The notes beneath the pieces are model-generated. The model ran no database searches. It saw nothing but the letters and a program-made list of their open reading frames with translations, and was not told the origin of the DNA. From Nectonema munidae (Eukaryota > Nematomorpha > Nectonematoida > Nectonematidae), in NCBI GenBank assembly GCA_030549495.1, contig JAUIRK010000060.1, positions 56,323 to 120,322 of the forward strand: a stretch of DNA of 64,000 bases. The letters are read 5' to 3'. Both the position numbers and the translations under genes were made by a program. Positions 1 to 14,230 of this stretch are shown piece after piece; the stretch's first letter is position 1; the number at the start of each line of letters is the position of its first letter.

Positions 1-950
1 TAGGAAAGAAAAGTTGAATTTATTGCCTTTTAACAGACCAAGATTTGGAGTATCCGCCAAACTATACTTAATTGTCTAATCTCCCTTAGCGTCAAAGCCC
101 TCTAGGTTGCTGAGATTCTACAATCTTTTTCTTGAGCTTTGTAGGGACTTTTTCTAGGATCATCTCAGTTTAGAGCTCTAAGACGACAACCAAGCTGAAC
201 TCTGTGGAACCGATCATATTTCCCTACGATTACATTTCGTGACTTAAGATTTTATATGAACACCAGCAACGCGAAAACCCATAGCTTCTCTACCCTCTGC
301 GACTCCAATTTCAAAACGGTGTTTATTTGCACAAGGTCTTTAAATAAATAGTGAAGTTCGCTCGGTGAAAACGTCTTTAATCTCATTTATAAGTGTTGGG
401 GCTTCCATGATGTAAGTCTCCCCAAAGAAACAAACAAACACTACGCTAGCACCCTATACACCGCTCCAACCACGCCAAACGATGCCTCAAGGTAAGCATC
501 CTTTGAGTGAAGCATAGATGACAGTGATTGACACATCTTAGCGCGAATAAACAGTCAATATAGGATAACTAAATAACTTAGTTAGCTTCAAGAGCCGCCG
601 CTTTTCAAATGCAGACTGAGACTAAAGCCACTCGACAAACAAAGTACTTGAGTTGCCTAATCCTATTTACCTCCTCCTGATTTCCTTAAGCTCTAACGAT
701 TACGCAACCCGGTTACTCCGCGGCAAATAGAAAAAATATGACCCCGTTACCCCAGTACAAAATATACTTGTACCACGAACAAACAATAAATTATAACTCA
801 AATAAAATTTTTTTTTTCGTTTTTTTAGTAACAAAATTAAAACTGTTAAAAAACGAAAATGTCTAATTTAAATGTTTTTAAAAATATTTTTGCAACTGAT
901 TTTTGGTATTTTTTTTAGATTACTAAAATATATATTTTGTTTTTTAATCA
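1..950. other. no gene recognised
   Basis: I see no open frame, RNA gene or repeat I can support here. The stretch is a little less AT-rich than what follows. The last 170 bases become A/T-runs leading into the hAT element that starts near 951. The left terminal repeat of that hAT should lie here but I could not find it. Confidence 0.5.
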
Positions 951-2145
951 ATGGATTCTGAAAATTTTAAAGATATTATTTCTGATTAAAATTCTTTTCT
1001 CTGGGCTCATTATTTGTACAGAAAAAGAGGCAAAAGAGCCAAATGTAAACATTGTTCAGAAAAATTAAATTGACGAGATCAAGTACTAAAGAACTAACTG
1101 ATCATTTGAAACACAAACATAAAATACACGTAAAAAGATTCAATGCTAACATTGATAAAGTTGGAACGAGCAAAAGATCCCCATTAATTGACACTTATTT
1201 TGTGAATGCAAAAAAGGAGCAATAAATTCCATGATTTCAAAACTAGTAGCCAAGGATGGTATAACATTTTGCCCGCTTTCTAAAAGTGACCCTGTAAGAA
1301 AAGCTTTGGAATCAAACGGTTACATCCTCCTACCTAAAAGTAAGACACAAATTAAAAAGATGTTTTTGGATCAAGAACCAAATAAAGTATAGTTTTTAAA
1401 AGATGAAAGCTGAAAAAAACTTTTTTCACCTAGTTTAGATGAAGCAAGAAGTTGTGGTAGCAGAAGATACTTAAATGTTAATATTCAATTTGAGAATTTG
1501 CTGTTTAGGTGTTTTCAGGTTGAATGGTAGCATAAATGCGCAAATGATGCTCTCCAAAATTAAAAAAGTCTTACAAGATTTTTCTCTTGATTTGAAAAAT
1601 GATTTTATTCCACTTATATCTGATGCCTGCTCACTCATCCTAAAACTTGGAGAATTATCTGAAAAATGAATTCACTACTTGAATTAGTATGCTCCTGCTT
1701 TGAATTTTCTTTTGCTTTGACAAGTGTAACATCTGATTTTGATAGAATGAATAGTGATAGCTCGGATTCAGAAAGCCACACTGCAAGTTTGGAAGAATTT
1801 TCAAGCAAAGAAATTCAAGAAGCTGTTAACAAAGTCCGAAAAATAATAAATTATTTTCGTAGATCGCGGACTAAAAAATGATAGATTATGAAGATAGAGT
1901 TGCTAAAAATCATGGTAAGAAAAGGAAGCTTATACTATAGATGTGAAAACAAGATTCAATTCTCTTTTTGATATGTTAGAAAGATTTTTAGAAGTTCAGA
2001 AAGAAATTTAATATACTTTTAGAAAATGACGAAAATGTTGTTATAAACCGCACTCTCATTTTCATCATTGAGAGTCTCATACCCACTTTAGAACCAATAG
2101 AAGCTGTATTGCAATATTTATGTAAAGATTCTACGAGTATAATTG
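951..2145 (+). pseudogene. hAT transposase, N-terminal and catalytic part (outer element)
   Basis: Translation of several frames gives a BED zinc finger in which W/Y aromatic positions are followed by AKCKHC and an H-x-K-H pair (about 960-1110). Then comes the region MISKLVAKDGITF and the stretch RRYLNVNIQFE typical of ZBED-type hAT transposases. After that come a remnant of the RNase H-like core (about 1520-1660), KVRKIINYFRRS near 1840 and IESLIPTLEPIEAVLQ near 2070. Known members bind terminal repeats with the BED finger and cut DNA with an RNase H fold. At least five stops or frame changes mean it cannot encode an active enzyme. Confidence 0.75.
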
Positions 2146-2153
2146 GTCTAAAT
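2146..2153. repeat. 8-bp target-site duplication, left copy
   Basis: GTCTAAAT at 2146-2153 is repeated exactly at 4939-4946. An 8-bp duplication is the hAT hallmark and fixes the ends of the nested element. Confidence 0.93.
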
Positions 2154-4938
<2,785 letters not shown>

Positions 4939-4946
4939 GTCTAAAT

Positions 4947-5545
4947 AAAGTATTGTTTTTTTACTTCTGATAAATTGAATAAAATTGATATTTTTCTTAG
5001 ATGCAAAATTAAGGATACAGTTAACTTTTGTTTGATGAAAAATAGAAACAGTATTTTTTTTTACAATTAGCTAGTTTTCTGCATTCTTCAACTTTTTTGA
5101 ATATGAATATTGATTTTGAGGACTGCTGTAGGAATTTTTGATAGACTTTATGGAAAGGAAAACTGCAAAGAAAATAAAGATGATGAGATTGAAGAAAATG
5201 AAAAATTAGAGAGAAAAACTAAAGATTTTTCAATAAAAGGTGTATTGAATGAAATTATGAGAGAATATAATGAAGAAAAAAATCTAGTACCACAAGATGA
5301 ATCAACATTCAATTTGGTCTGAAAGGAATTTATTCTTTTTAAAGAGTTTAAAAAGAGATCAGAAAAATTAGAGCTAATTTAAAATGCCCTTAAAACGATA
5401 AAGTCAACTTCATCTACTCCAAAAAAAGTTTTTCTTCGATGGGTTATTTCAAGTCAAAAATAAGAAATAGGCTGAATGATCAAACGCTTTCTGCTTTGTT
5501 ATTTTTAAAATATTTTTATAAAAAAGAGATTGTAGAATTGTTAAA
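4947..5545 (+). pseudogene. hAT transposase, C-terminal part of the outer element
   Basis: Immediately after the nested element the outer transposase resumes. An acidic/lysine-rich linker (5110-5322) leads to a degenerate hATC domain near 5378-5540, where the residues KIRNRLNDQTLSALLF can be read across two frames. This is the usual C-terminal end of ZBED-type transposases. It supports one continuous gene before the insertion. Confidence 0.7.
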
Positions 5546-6369
5546 TATAAAATTTTGTTAAATTTTAAATACATTTTTTCATTTTTAAACCCGAGGATAC
5601 CCGGGGTAATTACATGATTTTTCGGGGATTTAAAAAAAGAGACAGAATGGATTCTCTATTCATCTTTATAGTCTACTTATATTATATATCTAGTTATCTT
5701 TATATAGCTTTATATAGATGTTGACCCACTGCCCGGATTTGTAGTCAAAGCCCTGTGGACGCTTTATAGTCAACTATGTGATGTCTAGTGTAGAAAATAG
5801 CGTACATCGCACTTTTTCTTTTACCCATCTTACCAGGTAAGCATGGGTTTTATGGTAAGAAGGGGTGAGGAGTAGACATGTCTCGAAATTTAGAAAAATT
5901 CCATAAAAATGTTTTTAATTACTGCGTTAACTCATTAGTTACGCAAATTACCAGTGTATTCATTCTAGTTCAGTAAAATGTTAATCTTTTACTTAACCAT
6001 AAGTTACGATTAAACATTGATGTTTTTTTTTCAAATTTAGGCTATATTTTTCCGTATTGATAATGACAAAGATTTAAAGAAAAAATTTACTCATAATAAA
6101 AAACTAACTGAATTTTAATCGGTTTCAAATATTATTTTTGACTTATCTATTTAATTAAATGATAGATAAGGCAAAGTCGGTAGGTTTCATAATTAAAAAG
6201 CAATAAGGAAAATGAAATCGACTTTCAAAGATGAAAAAGAAAAGTTTATTGAAGGATCAAATTTTCGACCTTACGGTCTTTATCAAGAATTATAAAAATG
6301 GCGTCAATGTTTACGAAAAAAAGAAGAAAAGTCAACTGGCCCTTAGAGTCATCGTATATAAAAAAATGT
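5546..6369. other. no gene; possible hAT right end
   Basis: The segment is AT-rich and non-coding. GTAGTCAAAGCCCTG at 5741-5755 looks like a hAT terminus but is unpaired. No open frame here has support beyond chance. Confidence 0.4.
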
Positions 6370-6640
6370 TTAGATATCTTTCTTCTTCACGAATATTCTA
6401 ATGATTTTATAACTACTATTCATTGTAAATCTAAATCCACTAGTTTTATTTGCATTTGTGTTTATTTTTCTGCATATTCTAATTCATATATTTATTTCTT
6501 CTTTTCTCAGATCTTCAAGATATTCCCTTTTAAACATCTTGATTATTGGTGATTTGAATGCCCTACACTCTTTATGGGATGTTAAAACAAATTCAAGAGT
6601 TTTTAAAGTTTTAACTTTTCAATTCAATCAAAATATCTGA
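6370..6640 (+). mobile_element. LINE endonuclease fragment (Jockey/CR1-like)
   Basis: Two overlapping frames give NDFITTIHCKSKS and then ILIIGDLNALHSLWD. The second is the GDxNAxHxxW metal-binding motif of the apurinic-like endonuclease of Jockey/CR1-type non-LTR retrotransposons. No reverse transcriptase follows, so this is a short isolated remnant with at least one frame change. Confidence 0.65.
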
Positions 6641-6689
6641 AAAGAGGGCAATTGAATAAAGAACAGCAGGCGTTACAACAGTGTCATTT

Positions 6690-7578
6690 AGAATGAGCAT
6701 GAAATGGTAATTAGTAAATTTCAAGAAGTTAGGTCTATTCTCAAAAAAACTACAATTTGGAAGCAACTGCCAGAAGATTAAAAAGAAAAGCTAGATATTT
6801 TTTCACCAAACAAAATTGCTGTACAGAAAAATCGCCCAGAACATATATGTTATATGGACGAGGTCTCAATTACATTTGGCATCTCAGTGAATCGCATTGT
6901 AGAGAACGTTGGAGCAAGAAAAGTATCCATATCGTATCACAGGAAACGAGAAATCGTCTTTAATTGTCCTTCTTAGTTGATAGGCTAATGGCCGAAAACT
7001 ACCTCCAATGATTTTTAAGAGGAAAACTTTACCTAAACAAAATTCCAGCCCGTGTCATTATTATAAGGCTAACTCAAAAGGTTGGATGGACGAACAAATA
7101 ATGAAAGATTAAATATTCTTAATTAATAAAAATTAATTATTTAATTAATTATTAATTATTTTTTTTTATTAATTAATATTCTTGCTGATCAGTGACTATA
7201 TTCCCAACATCCTCTCACTGATAGTATTAAAACCCAAGTTAAAAAAACTAATTCTAATCTTTCAATTATTTCAAGTGGATTAACTAAAGAACTACAACCG
7301 TTGTATATTAGTGTTAACATATCGTTTAAAGTCAAATTTCGAGCTTCATGTGAGCACTATCTCTCAAAAGATTGTAGATGCCTAGTCTAAGGTATATCAA
7401 TATTATCAGTGCTTTTACAAAATCTGGAATCATCACTGATCTACCAACTACTATCAATGACACTGTTTCGGGGAATGATGAATTAAATCTAGGCATGAAT
7501 GACACTGAAATTGCGCAATCATTCAACTCCAATACTGAAAATGAAGAATTTGAAGATTTTGAATTGGATGGAAGTTAA
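6690..7578 (+). pseudogene. pogo/Tigger-like transposase fragment (DDE, C-terminal two thirds)
   Basis: The readable pieces in order are ILKKTTIWKQLPED (end of the HTH/CENPB linker) and YMDEVSITFG, which holds the first catalytic D of the DDE_1 family. They continue with NRIVENVGARKVSI, KLPPMIFKRKTLPK, then KGWMDEQIMKD. After that come SGLTKELQPLYISVN (the region before the last catalytic D) and an acidic C-terminal tail (7500-7578). Pogo/Jerky/Tigger transposases cut at TA targets. Internal stops and at least two frame changes make it inactive. A piece of the core is missing or unreadable at about 7110-7190, in the AATTAATT-rich tract. Confidence 0.75.
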
Positions 7579-8040
7579 GTGTCATTTTTGTGATTTTAAA
7601 ATTTGAAAATTAGTTTCTTGAACGATTATTGCGCCTTATGTATGAAACTAGAGATTTATTTAGAATATTTATTGACCATGTCTCTTTTAATTCGGGGCCT
7701 TATAGTGCCAATACGCGGGTCTATTTTTAGTTGATTTGCGAACTCTTAAATATAAAAGAACCGTAATTTATGTCTATTTTACATAGTTTCAAAGCTAGGA
7801 ATTTAGACAAAATGAATATTTTTAAGGTGAACTTGAAGAATGGCCATATAGCAATAACTCATACTAAAGATACTTAAATACAATAACATATTAAATATTA
7901 GTAGCAGTGGCATAATTATTGGCAGTAGCAGCATACTGCTACAATAAAAATAGTAGCAGTAAAAAGCGAACCTGTGATAGACCCTTATAATTAATAAAAA
8001 ATGAAAATTAATCAAAAATAATTTACTTTTTATTTTGTTT
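7579..8040. other. no gene recognised
   Basis: AT-rich spacer between the two pogo-like pieces. It holds a loose cluster of GTAGCAG words at 7900-7962. I see no coding signal. Confidence 0.4.
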
Positions 8041-8107
8041 ATTGGATTTTTTTAGTCTTTATCTTGTCAATTTTATTTTTATTTTAATTTTTTTATATTT
8101 TCTTAGT

Positions 8108-8461
8108 CTTATTTTGTCAAAATGGGCGAAACGACAAAGCATAACAGTAACATTTAAAAAAGAAGCTATTACATACATTGAGGAAAATAATTGTAGTGTT
8201 CATAAAGGTTATCTTCATTTCTCTAAAACAAGAAATTTAAACTATTCAGAGTGACAGTACTATCAATGGTGGCGTAAAAAAGATGAAATCAAAGAAGTTT
8301 CTAATTCTAAAAAGAGATGTACAGGAGCTGGAAGACCAACGCTGCTTGGAAAAATTGAAGCAGGGGCGCACATCCTCAAAATTATTGGGGAGGCGAAATT
8401 TTTTTGTTGCAATTTTCAAAATTAGTGGTCTGGAAATACCACGGGAGACCAAATATTCAAG
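8108..8461 (+). pseudogene. pogo/Tigger-like transposase fragment (N-terminal part)
   Basis: Translation gives an HTH-like start (AKRQSITVTFKKEAITYIEE), then QYYQWWRKKDEIKEV and CTGAGRPTLLGKIE. The order and spacing match the N-terminal DNA-binding region of pogo/Jerky-type transposases, where W-R-x-x-K-x-E-L is followed by a G-rich linker. It lies downstream of, and on the same strand as, the C-terminal fragment at 6690-7578. The two therefore cannot be one simple collinear gene. Stops and a frame change are present. Confidence 0.65.
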
Positions 8462-9407
8462 CATTCCTTAAAATAGAGTGTATTCAGCGCATACCTAAAG
8501 TCCTAAATTTATAAGACTACTTTATATTTTTTTACAAAATTGGTGAATTTAAATACTATACTTCCAGCGAAAATATTTTAATTAAATTTGCATATCGAAT
8601 ATGGTGCGCAGAAAAATGCTCCAAATTAAAAAGTAGGAAAAAATGCCCCAATTTAAAATTAGCAAAAAATGTCCCAACACAAAAAATTAGTAATTAAAAT
8701 AAAAAAAAAAGATATATCAAATAAAGTTTTTTTTGTAAAAAACAAAAAGTTAACTTTTCATCTAAAACATTTAAAATTAAATTAAATTAAACTAAAAAAC
8801 TCAGCATATGACAATTTTTTAAATACAAATTTTTTTTTATAAAATACCAAATATTTTTAGACTTTGTGTGTATCAGAACACTTTCTAAATATAATTTGTG
8901 TTTTAACTGAGGTTGGTTGAGATGATCTCTGGATTCGATTCCTCATCGATACAAATTTGTTCATAGTTTGACATAAGTGCCTGGTCAATGAAATACATAC
9001 GCTGCAACTTACCTTTTACTCAAAATTGAAAAATTTGCTACATAATTAACATAAGAGAGAAAGGAAACAAAATAAGCCAATAAAGCAATTTTCACTATTT
9101 TAAAATGCAACCGTCTGTTCTCAGAATAATTTCAAAATAATAGGAGGCATAAAGAATTAGAGTTTATTTGATATTTTCAAGTTTTTATAAGCAGCAAAAG
9201 CAAACATTTAAGTAGCCATATAAGTAGCCCTTATAATTAAAAAATTATTTAAACTAACGGTCTTTTAAACATGGGATAAATTGTCTCATAGGCTATTTTT
9301 TCATTCATCTTTGCTTATATGTGTAAAATTATTAAAAAATTTTATATTCTTGTTTATTTAATCTCTATTATATTATTTCAAATTAATCATTTTATCTCTT
9401 AATTTTT
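8462..9407. other. no gene; short degenerate repeats
   Basis: AT-rich. At about 8600-8690 three imperfect copies of a roughly 30-bp unit containing AAAAATGCCCCAA can be seen. At 8911-8944 there are words resembling Pol III A and B boxes, but they are too close together for a tRNA. Confidence 0.4.
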
Positions 9408-9540
9408 TGAATTGTCCATGAGACAAAATGTCTTATGAAAATAACGGGGCGAATTCTCCATGAAACAAAATGTCTTATGAAAATATTGGGGCGAATTGTC
9501 CATGGGACGAACTGTCTTATGAAAATAATAAGGCGAAATG
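9408..9540. repeat. minisatellite, about 42-bp unit, three copies
   Basis: The unit begins GAATTGTCCATGAGACAAAA, continues with TGTCTTATGAAAATAA and ends in GGGGC. It occurs three times in a row with a few substitutions. A degenerate extra half-copy precedes it near 9270-9290. The wording (GAC-AAA-TGTC) resembles subterminal repeats seen again near 27148 and 28095. Confidence 0.8.
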
Positions 9541-10037
9541 TCCGAGGACGAAACTAACATAAATCAAAGTATACGAGAAAAGAAAATCATTGCGTTTTTT
9601 TTGAATATTTCTGTCTACAAATAAAATTCTGACAGCTGTCATAAATAGATCAAGTACATTTTTAACAACTGAAACATATTGTTTCGATTATATTTTTATT
9701 ATAAATCAACAAATTTTCTTAAAAATATGATTTAATTAATTATGTACATTGTTACTTATAAAATTTAACAATCGAACACTATAAAAATATTTCTGCTCAA
9801 TTGCAAATAGAGTATTATTGCTTTTAAACTGAATAGATAGTCAAAATATTCATTCCCAAATAACTATTGAAAAAATTTTCTTGACTTGAAAGAATTAAAG
9901 TTTTTAAATGTAATAAACGTAGTGATAAAGATTAAGTGACTTTTGTTGAAAAAAAATTCTTAGCGCGAGTCTAACAATATTCATTGATATAAAATTGTAA
10001 CAATTGAAAACTATTTTAATTCTCTAAATGCAAATTA

Positions 10038-10251
10038 GACAGAAGCAGTGGTGTAGCGAAAAAAAAGTTGATAGAAAGTGCACAATTTAAAAACAAAAAC
10101 TTGCGCAACATTATTTATACTTTCTTGATCCTTTCATTGGAGAAATTTTCAAAAACTGATATCGCATAAGTTGCATGGGGGCACCATGCGGTACATAGGA
10201 GTGTGGGCACGGCCCCTCATGCCCCAGCCTAGCTACGTCACTGGAGAGAAG
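10038..10251. mobile_element. hAT-type MITE with TSD
   Basis: The 198-bp core (10046-10243) starts CAGTGGTGTAGC and ends GCTACGTCACTG, which are near-inverse termini of the common hAT CAGTGGCGTAGC type. Flanks GACAGAAG (10038-10045) and GAGAGAAG (10244-10251) match at 7 of 8 positions. It has no coding capacity. Confidence 0.8.
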
Positions 10252-10390
10252 AGAGCTGAATGAGATAGGAGAGCTTAGCAAGAGAAGAGGGCTTGAATGA
10301 AAGAAGAGAGCTTGAATGAGCTTGAGTGAATGATTGAGTTTTAGCAGAGAAAGCGGAAGAGAAAAACAGAGGAGAGAGAAAGAGAAATAG
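10252..10390. repeat. GA-rich low-complexity tract
   Basis: Purine-rich sequence built of GAGAGAAGAGAGCTTGAATGA-like words with irregular periodicity. Confidence 0.6.
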
Positions 10391-12164
10391 AATCATCACT
10401 GTGACAAAAGATGAGAAAATCTAGTGCAGTGATTCTCAAACTTTTTCAAATTATCGCCCCTTTTAACATAACCTAATTTTCACCACCCCCTTCCTTTATT
10501 TATTAAATCAAAAATTCCAGAAATGCATATTTTTCCATATTTACAATATATTGATTTCTGATAAAATGATTTCAATGGGAGGGATGAAAATAATGTTTTT
10601 GCACCAGTTCATTTACTCTGGGATCAAATTTACTTAAATTAATTCTCAAATCACCTCTTTTTGCAATTTGAAGACGATTTCTTTGATTGGTTAAAAGTTT
10701 GGAAACTGCGCTGAATCCACGTTCGGCCATGTAAGTTGATGGAAAAGCAAGAAAGTAAATTTTAATTCTATCCCGTAAATTTGTATATCTATCAGGGATT
10801 TCTCTCTGTAACCAAAAATCAGCATACGATTTTTTGAAAAGAGGTTTTAACTCGAACTCATTTTTCACCGCAATTAGCTCATCTTGAAACAAAAAATTAG
10901 TTTCATTTGAGCAATCGTAAGTGAATGGATTTAAGACCCAGTCAGGTATTTCCATATCTATCAGGTCCTTGTATCTTATGACCATATCCTCCCTTAGAAA
11001 TTTCAAATGATCTCAATAATTCAAAAAATCTTCTGTAATATGAGAGTCATCAGTACTTAGTTTCAGACTTGGAAAGTTTACCAAATTTCCACGACCCATA
11101 TTTGTTCTAAGAAAATACAATTTATCTATGAAATTACAGATTTTAGATTTCGCGTTGATGAGGGTTATATTATCACCTTGTAATTGCACATTCAAATCAA
11201 TGAATATGCAGAACAAATCCGTAAGATATGCGATGTCTTTTTTGCATGACAAGAGACCATCACTCAAGTCGTTGTAATTAATTTGTTGTAAAAATTGGAC
11301 GACAGTATCAAATAAGGAAAAAAACGCTTTAGACAGTTTCCTCTGGAAAGCCATCTCACTTCAGTATGTTGAAGAAGACGTTCGAATTCTTCACAATTGT
11401 TTTTACACATTTGATGCAACATGGCGGTTCTTTATTTTATTCACAGATTTAATGACAGTACTGAGTGAATCGAAGAGGCGAGAGCTCACATTTTTAGCCA
11501 CTAAATGCTGGCGATGAATCACACAATGAATTGTAAAAACGTGTGGCACTGCTTTTTTCAAATAAGAAAGAAAACCTCTGTTTTCCCGTTAATGCGCGGG
11601 CGCCATCTGTAGCGCAGGCAATGATGTTTGTTAGTGGAATATCTCTTTCTTTCAAGAACTTTTCTACTGCCAAAAAATAGAGGTGCCTCGGGTATAAGTT
11701 TCCAACTCTTTAGCAAAAAGTAGTTCTTGAACTATTATATTATCTTTAATAAAACGTGTGTAAGCCAAAAGCAGGGCTTCATTGCTTGGTAACGTGGACT
11801 CATGCAGTTGCAAGCCAAATTTTTGTTTTTTAAGAATGTCACATACGGCTTCTTCAATGTCTTCGGCCATTTCGTCAATTCTTCTTCCAACAGTATCATC
11901 GCTGAGAGGAATTGATTTAATAATAGTATGAGGAGAAGTATAATGTGCAACGTTGCGCAAAACTTCTACAACTGGTAAAAGAAGCTGTTCTCCTATTGAA
12001 TGTGATTTTCCTGATTTAGCGATTAATTTGGATATATTATAAGAACAAACAATCCCATCCTCAGCTTTTTGTGTTGTTTGGCTTGTCATAAGAGAAGCGA
12101 TGTATTTTCTTTTTTTCAGTTTATTTTTTAAAGCATGAAAGTATGTAACATCTTTATTAACTTG

Positions 12165-12672
12165 GTTAGGATGCATAAATATCGAAAATTAGGAACCGGT
12201 AGCGATACCGAAAAAAATTTACAAAACCGGGAAATCCCGGTTCCAAACGGTTCCTTAAGGAGATATATAGACAGCAAAAAGATGCAATGAAATTGACGTT
12301 TTTGATTTATTATAAACAGATGTACACTTTTTCTTTCTATATCATTATCATTAAAATGGTTCTAGGAGAAAAGTGTGCAAACGACAAAAGTGTGCAGCAG
12401 ATAAAATAAAAAAAGGAAAATAAACTCTCTTGTCGTTTGCACACTTTTCTCCGTTAACCATTAAAATGAGATGACAATGAAAAAAAGATTTTATATGAAT
12501 GAAGTGCAGTAAAGTTTTTATGCAAAGAATTGCATAGTGAAATAAATCAATTACAACTAGGTTATTCTCGGACCCGGGAATACTTTTCGGTTCCGAGACG
12601 GTTCCCAAATTTTTAGAACCGGGAACGTCCCGGTATTTCAGAACCGGGAGCAAACTCCAGTTAGGATGCATT
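12165..12672. mobile_element. 484-bp insertion in a hAT gene with 12-bp TSD
   Basis: GTTAGGATGCAT is present at 12165-12176 and again at 12660-12671. On the minus strand it encodes the duplicated residues MHPN. The inserted body (12177-12659) has CCGGGA...CCCGG palindromic words near both ends (12212-12237 and 12575-12650). It has no terminal inverted repeat I can define and no coding capacity. The 12-bp duplication is longer than hAT's 8 bp and I cannot name the superfamily. It contains a further MITE at 12359-12458. Confidence 0.75.
12349..12468. mobile_element. 100-bp hairpin MITE with 10-bp TSD
   Basis: CATTAAAATG occurs at 12349-12358 and 12459-12468. Between them, arms of about 32 bp containing GGAGAAAAGTGTGCAAACGA and its inverse pair with only about four mismatches, leaving a short A-rich loop. 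A 9-10-bp duplication with long terminal arms is the pattern of Mutator-type MITEs, although the superfamily cannot be proved from one copy. Confidence 0.78.
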
Positions 12673-12842
12673 TTTTTGATATGCTCAGCCAACCTTGATG
12701 GCTTCATAGCTTCATTAGAGAATTCTTTCTCACAAATGAGACACATCGGCTTTTAATCTTTATGAGGTATAGTGATGAAGCCGAATTTTAAGTATTCAAA
12801 AGAGTACTGTCTGGACTTTTTCTTTGGTGGATTCCGGGACAT

Positions 12843-14082
12843 AATGATGGTTGATAAAAAATATGTATTTTGTTGTGAACTACAATTTTGTTCTTAAGAT
12901 AAAAATAATTTCACATAAAAACTCTAAAAAGGCTAAAAAAATTATTTTGAATGAAAATTATTTTGATTTTAAATTATGTACAAAAATTATTTGAAAATTT
13001 CTAAAATTGCAATAAGGAAAATTAGTTTTTCCTCCATGGTTTTTATATTTTAGTTGGGAATTTGTGGAGAAACTTTTAGATTCGTTGTACAACCAAGGAG
13101 GCAACGTATTCAATTTTTTTCAAATATATTTTCAACGAAGCAATTTATGCTTATCATTTATCAAATTTTAACTTTACACAAATTAGTAGGACTTTTTTAG
13201 TTTACATATTACTTTATTTATTTTTCAATAAACAAAATTCATGCTACTTTATACTATGTGCTAATTTTCAAGATTATATAAATTGAACAAAATTTACGCG
13301 ATTCTAAGTTTCATTTTTCTTTATGGTAATTTTCAAAACTGCCACATAAAAAAATGCTTCCGAAAAATTTATATCATTTCATATTTATACACAAAATATA
13401 TTTTGAGGAAAAAAAACATTGAAATACCCCCAAAGAACTAACCACTATGTGGTTAGAATACCACTATGGAAATATGTAAGAAATTTAGGATTTTTGCAGA
13501 CATATTTTTTGAAAACTACATAAATTTTAGACTGATATAAACGAATCAAAGTGCAAAAAGCGATTTTTCGACATCTATTTCAATTTGTAAACTATGCCCA
13601 AACATATAAAAACTTAACTTTTTAAAAAAAGACAAAAGTTACATTTTTATACTTCCTATAGAGCGGAGATTATGAAAAACGCCTTTTTTCAGTAGCTGAT
13701 ACTAAAATAAATTTTTTATATTTCAATTAACACAAAATTAGTGTGCACGGTAGTATAGTTCATGATCCCACTGATGACTTACTTCTTCACACACAGCAAG
13801 GATGCAAAAGTCAATGGCATTTATAAACAACGTGCATGAAAACAACCCATATACAGCGTGAGTGAGAATCAATATTAGAAAGATATAAATTTAACACTAA
13901 AAATTTAATGAACTTTACCACTTTTTTTTAGCAAAAATTGAATGTTGTGCTGCGTTAAAAAATTTAAGTAAAAACTTTCGAAATTTTAACGTGATGTTAA
14001 TTTTTTTGTCATAACACCTATGTGAAGTTTCAAAAAATTACGATCAAATTTGGGAAATCTATTGGCTTTCAAAGTTTTCTAA
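12843..14082. other. non-coding interior of the hAT element
   Basis: AT-rich DNA between the transposase start and the hairpin. No gene is seen. Confidence 0.5.
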
Positions 14083-14230
14083 CTTTAAATACTATACAGT
14101 TCGATATTGCTTCTCGATATAGGAAATGCCTCCGAAGCTTTGCCAAATTATCGATATTCAAAGCTTGGAAAAGCTTCAGAGCCATTTCCTATGTTGTGAA
14201 GCGTGCCAAAGCTATAAATAGTATTTAAAA
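14083..14230. repeat. 148-bp imperfect palindrome (hairpin, possible MITE)
   Basis: The arms run from TTTAAATACTAT at the left to the inverse near 14219-14228. Inside, AGGAAATGCCTCCGAAGCTT faces AGCTTCAGAGCCATTTCCT in inverted order, and ATCGATA words sit near the centre. A flanking duplication is not obvious. The 68-residue frame through it is a by-product of the palindrome. Confidence 0.75.

Larger units (their letters stand above)
10572..12842 (-). pseudogene. hAT transposase, FAM200/ZBED5/SCAND3-like, minus strand
   Basis: Starting at ATG 12842, the minus strand reads MSRNPPKKKSRQYSFEYLKF, then the BED finger CLICEKEF...LAEHIKKMHPN. It is interrupted by 12177-12660 and resumes at 12176 with MHPNQVNKDVTYFHALKNKL. 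Later motifs are GLQLHEST (first core strand; consensus LDEST), IACATDGARA near 11610, and AERGFSAVSKLLTNQRNRLQ (hATC) near 10720. Several frame changes are visible between 11664 and 11354 and near 11010, and there is an in-frame stop in the finger. It is a dead paralogue of the 2917-4683 gene, not the same subfamily copy. Confidence 0.87.

Noticed and set aside
8905-8950. Possible tRNA (A-box-like and B-box-like words)
   Set aside because: The boxes are only about 20 nt apart and no acceptor stem can be formed.
10033-10390. Purine-rich tract as a gene or regulatory region
   Set aside because: It is low-complexity GA-rich sequence without coding or defined motif structure.
14022-14228. 68-residue plus-strand frame
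   Set aside because: It lies almost wholly within the palindrome, and the repeated residues reflect the hairpin arms.
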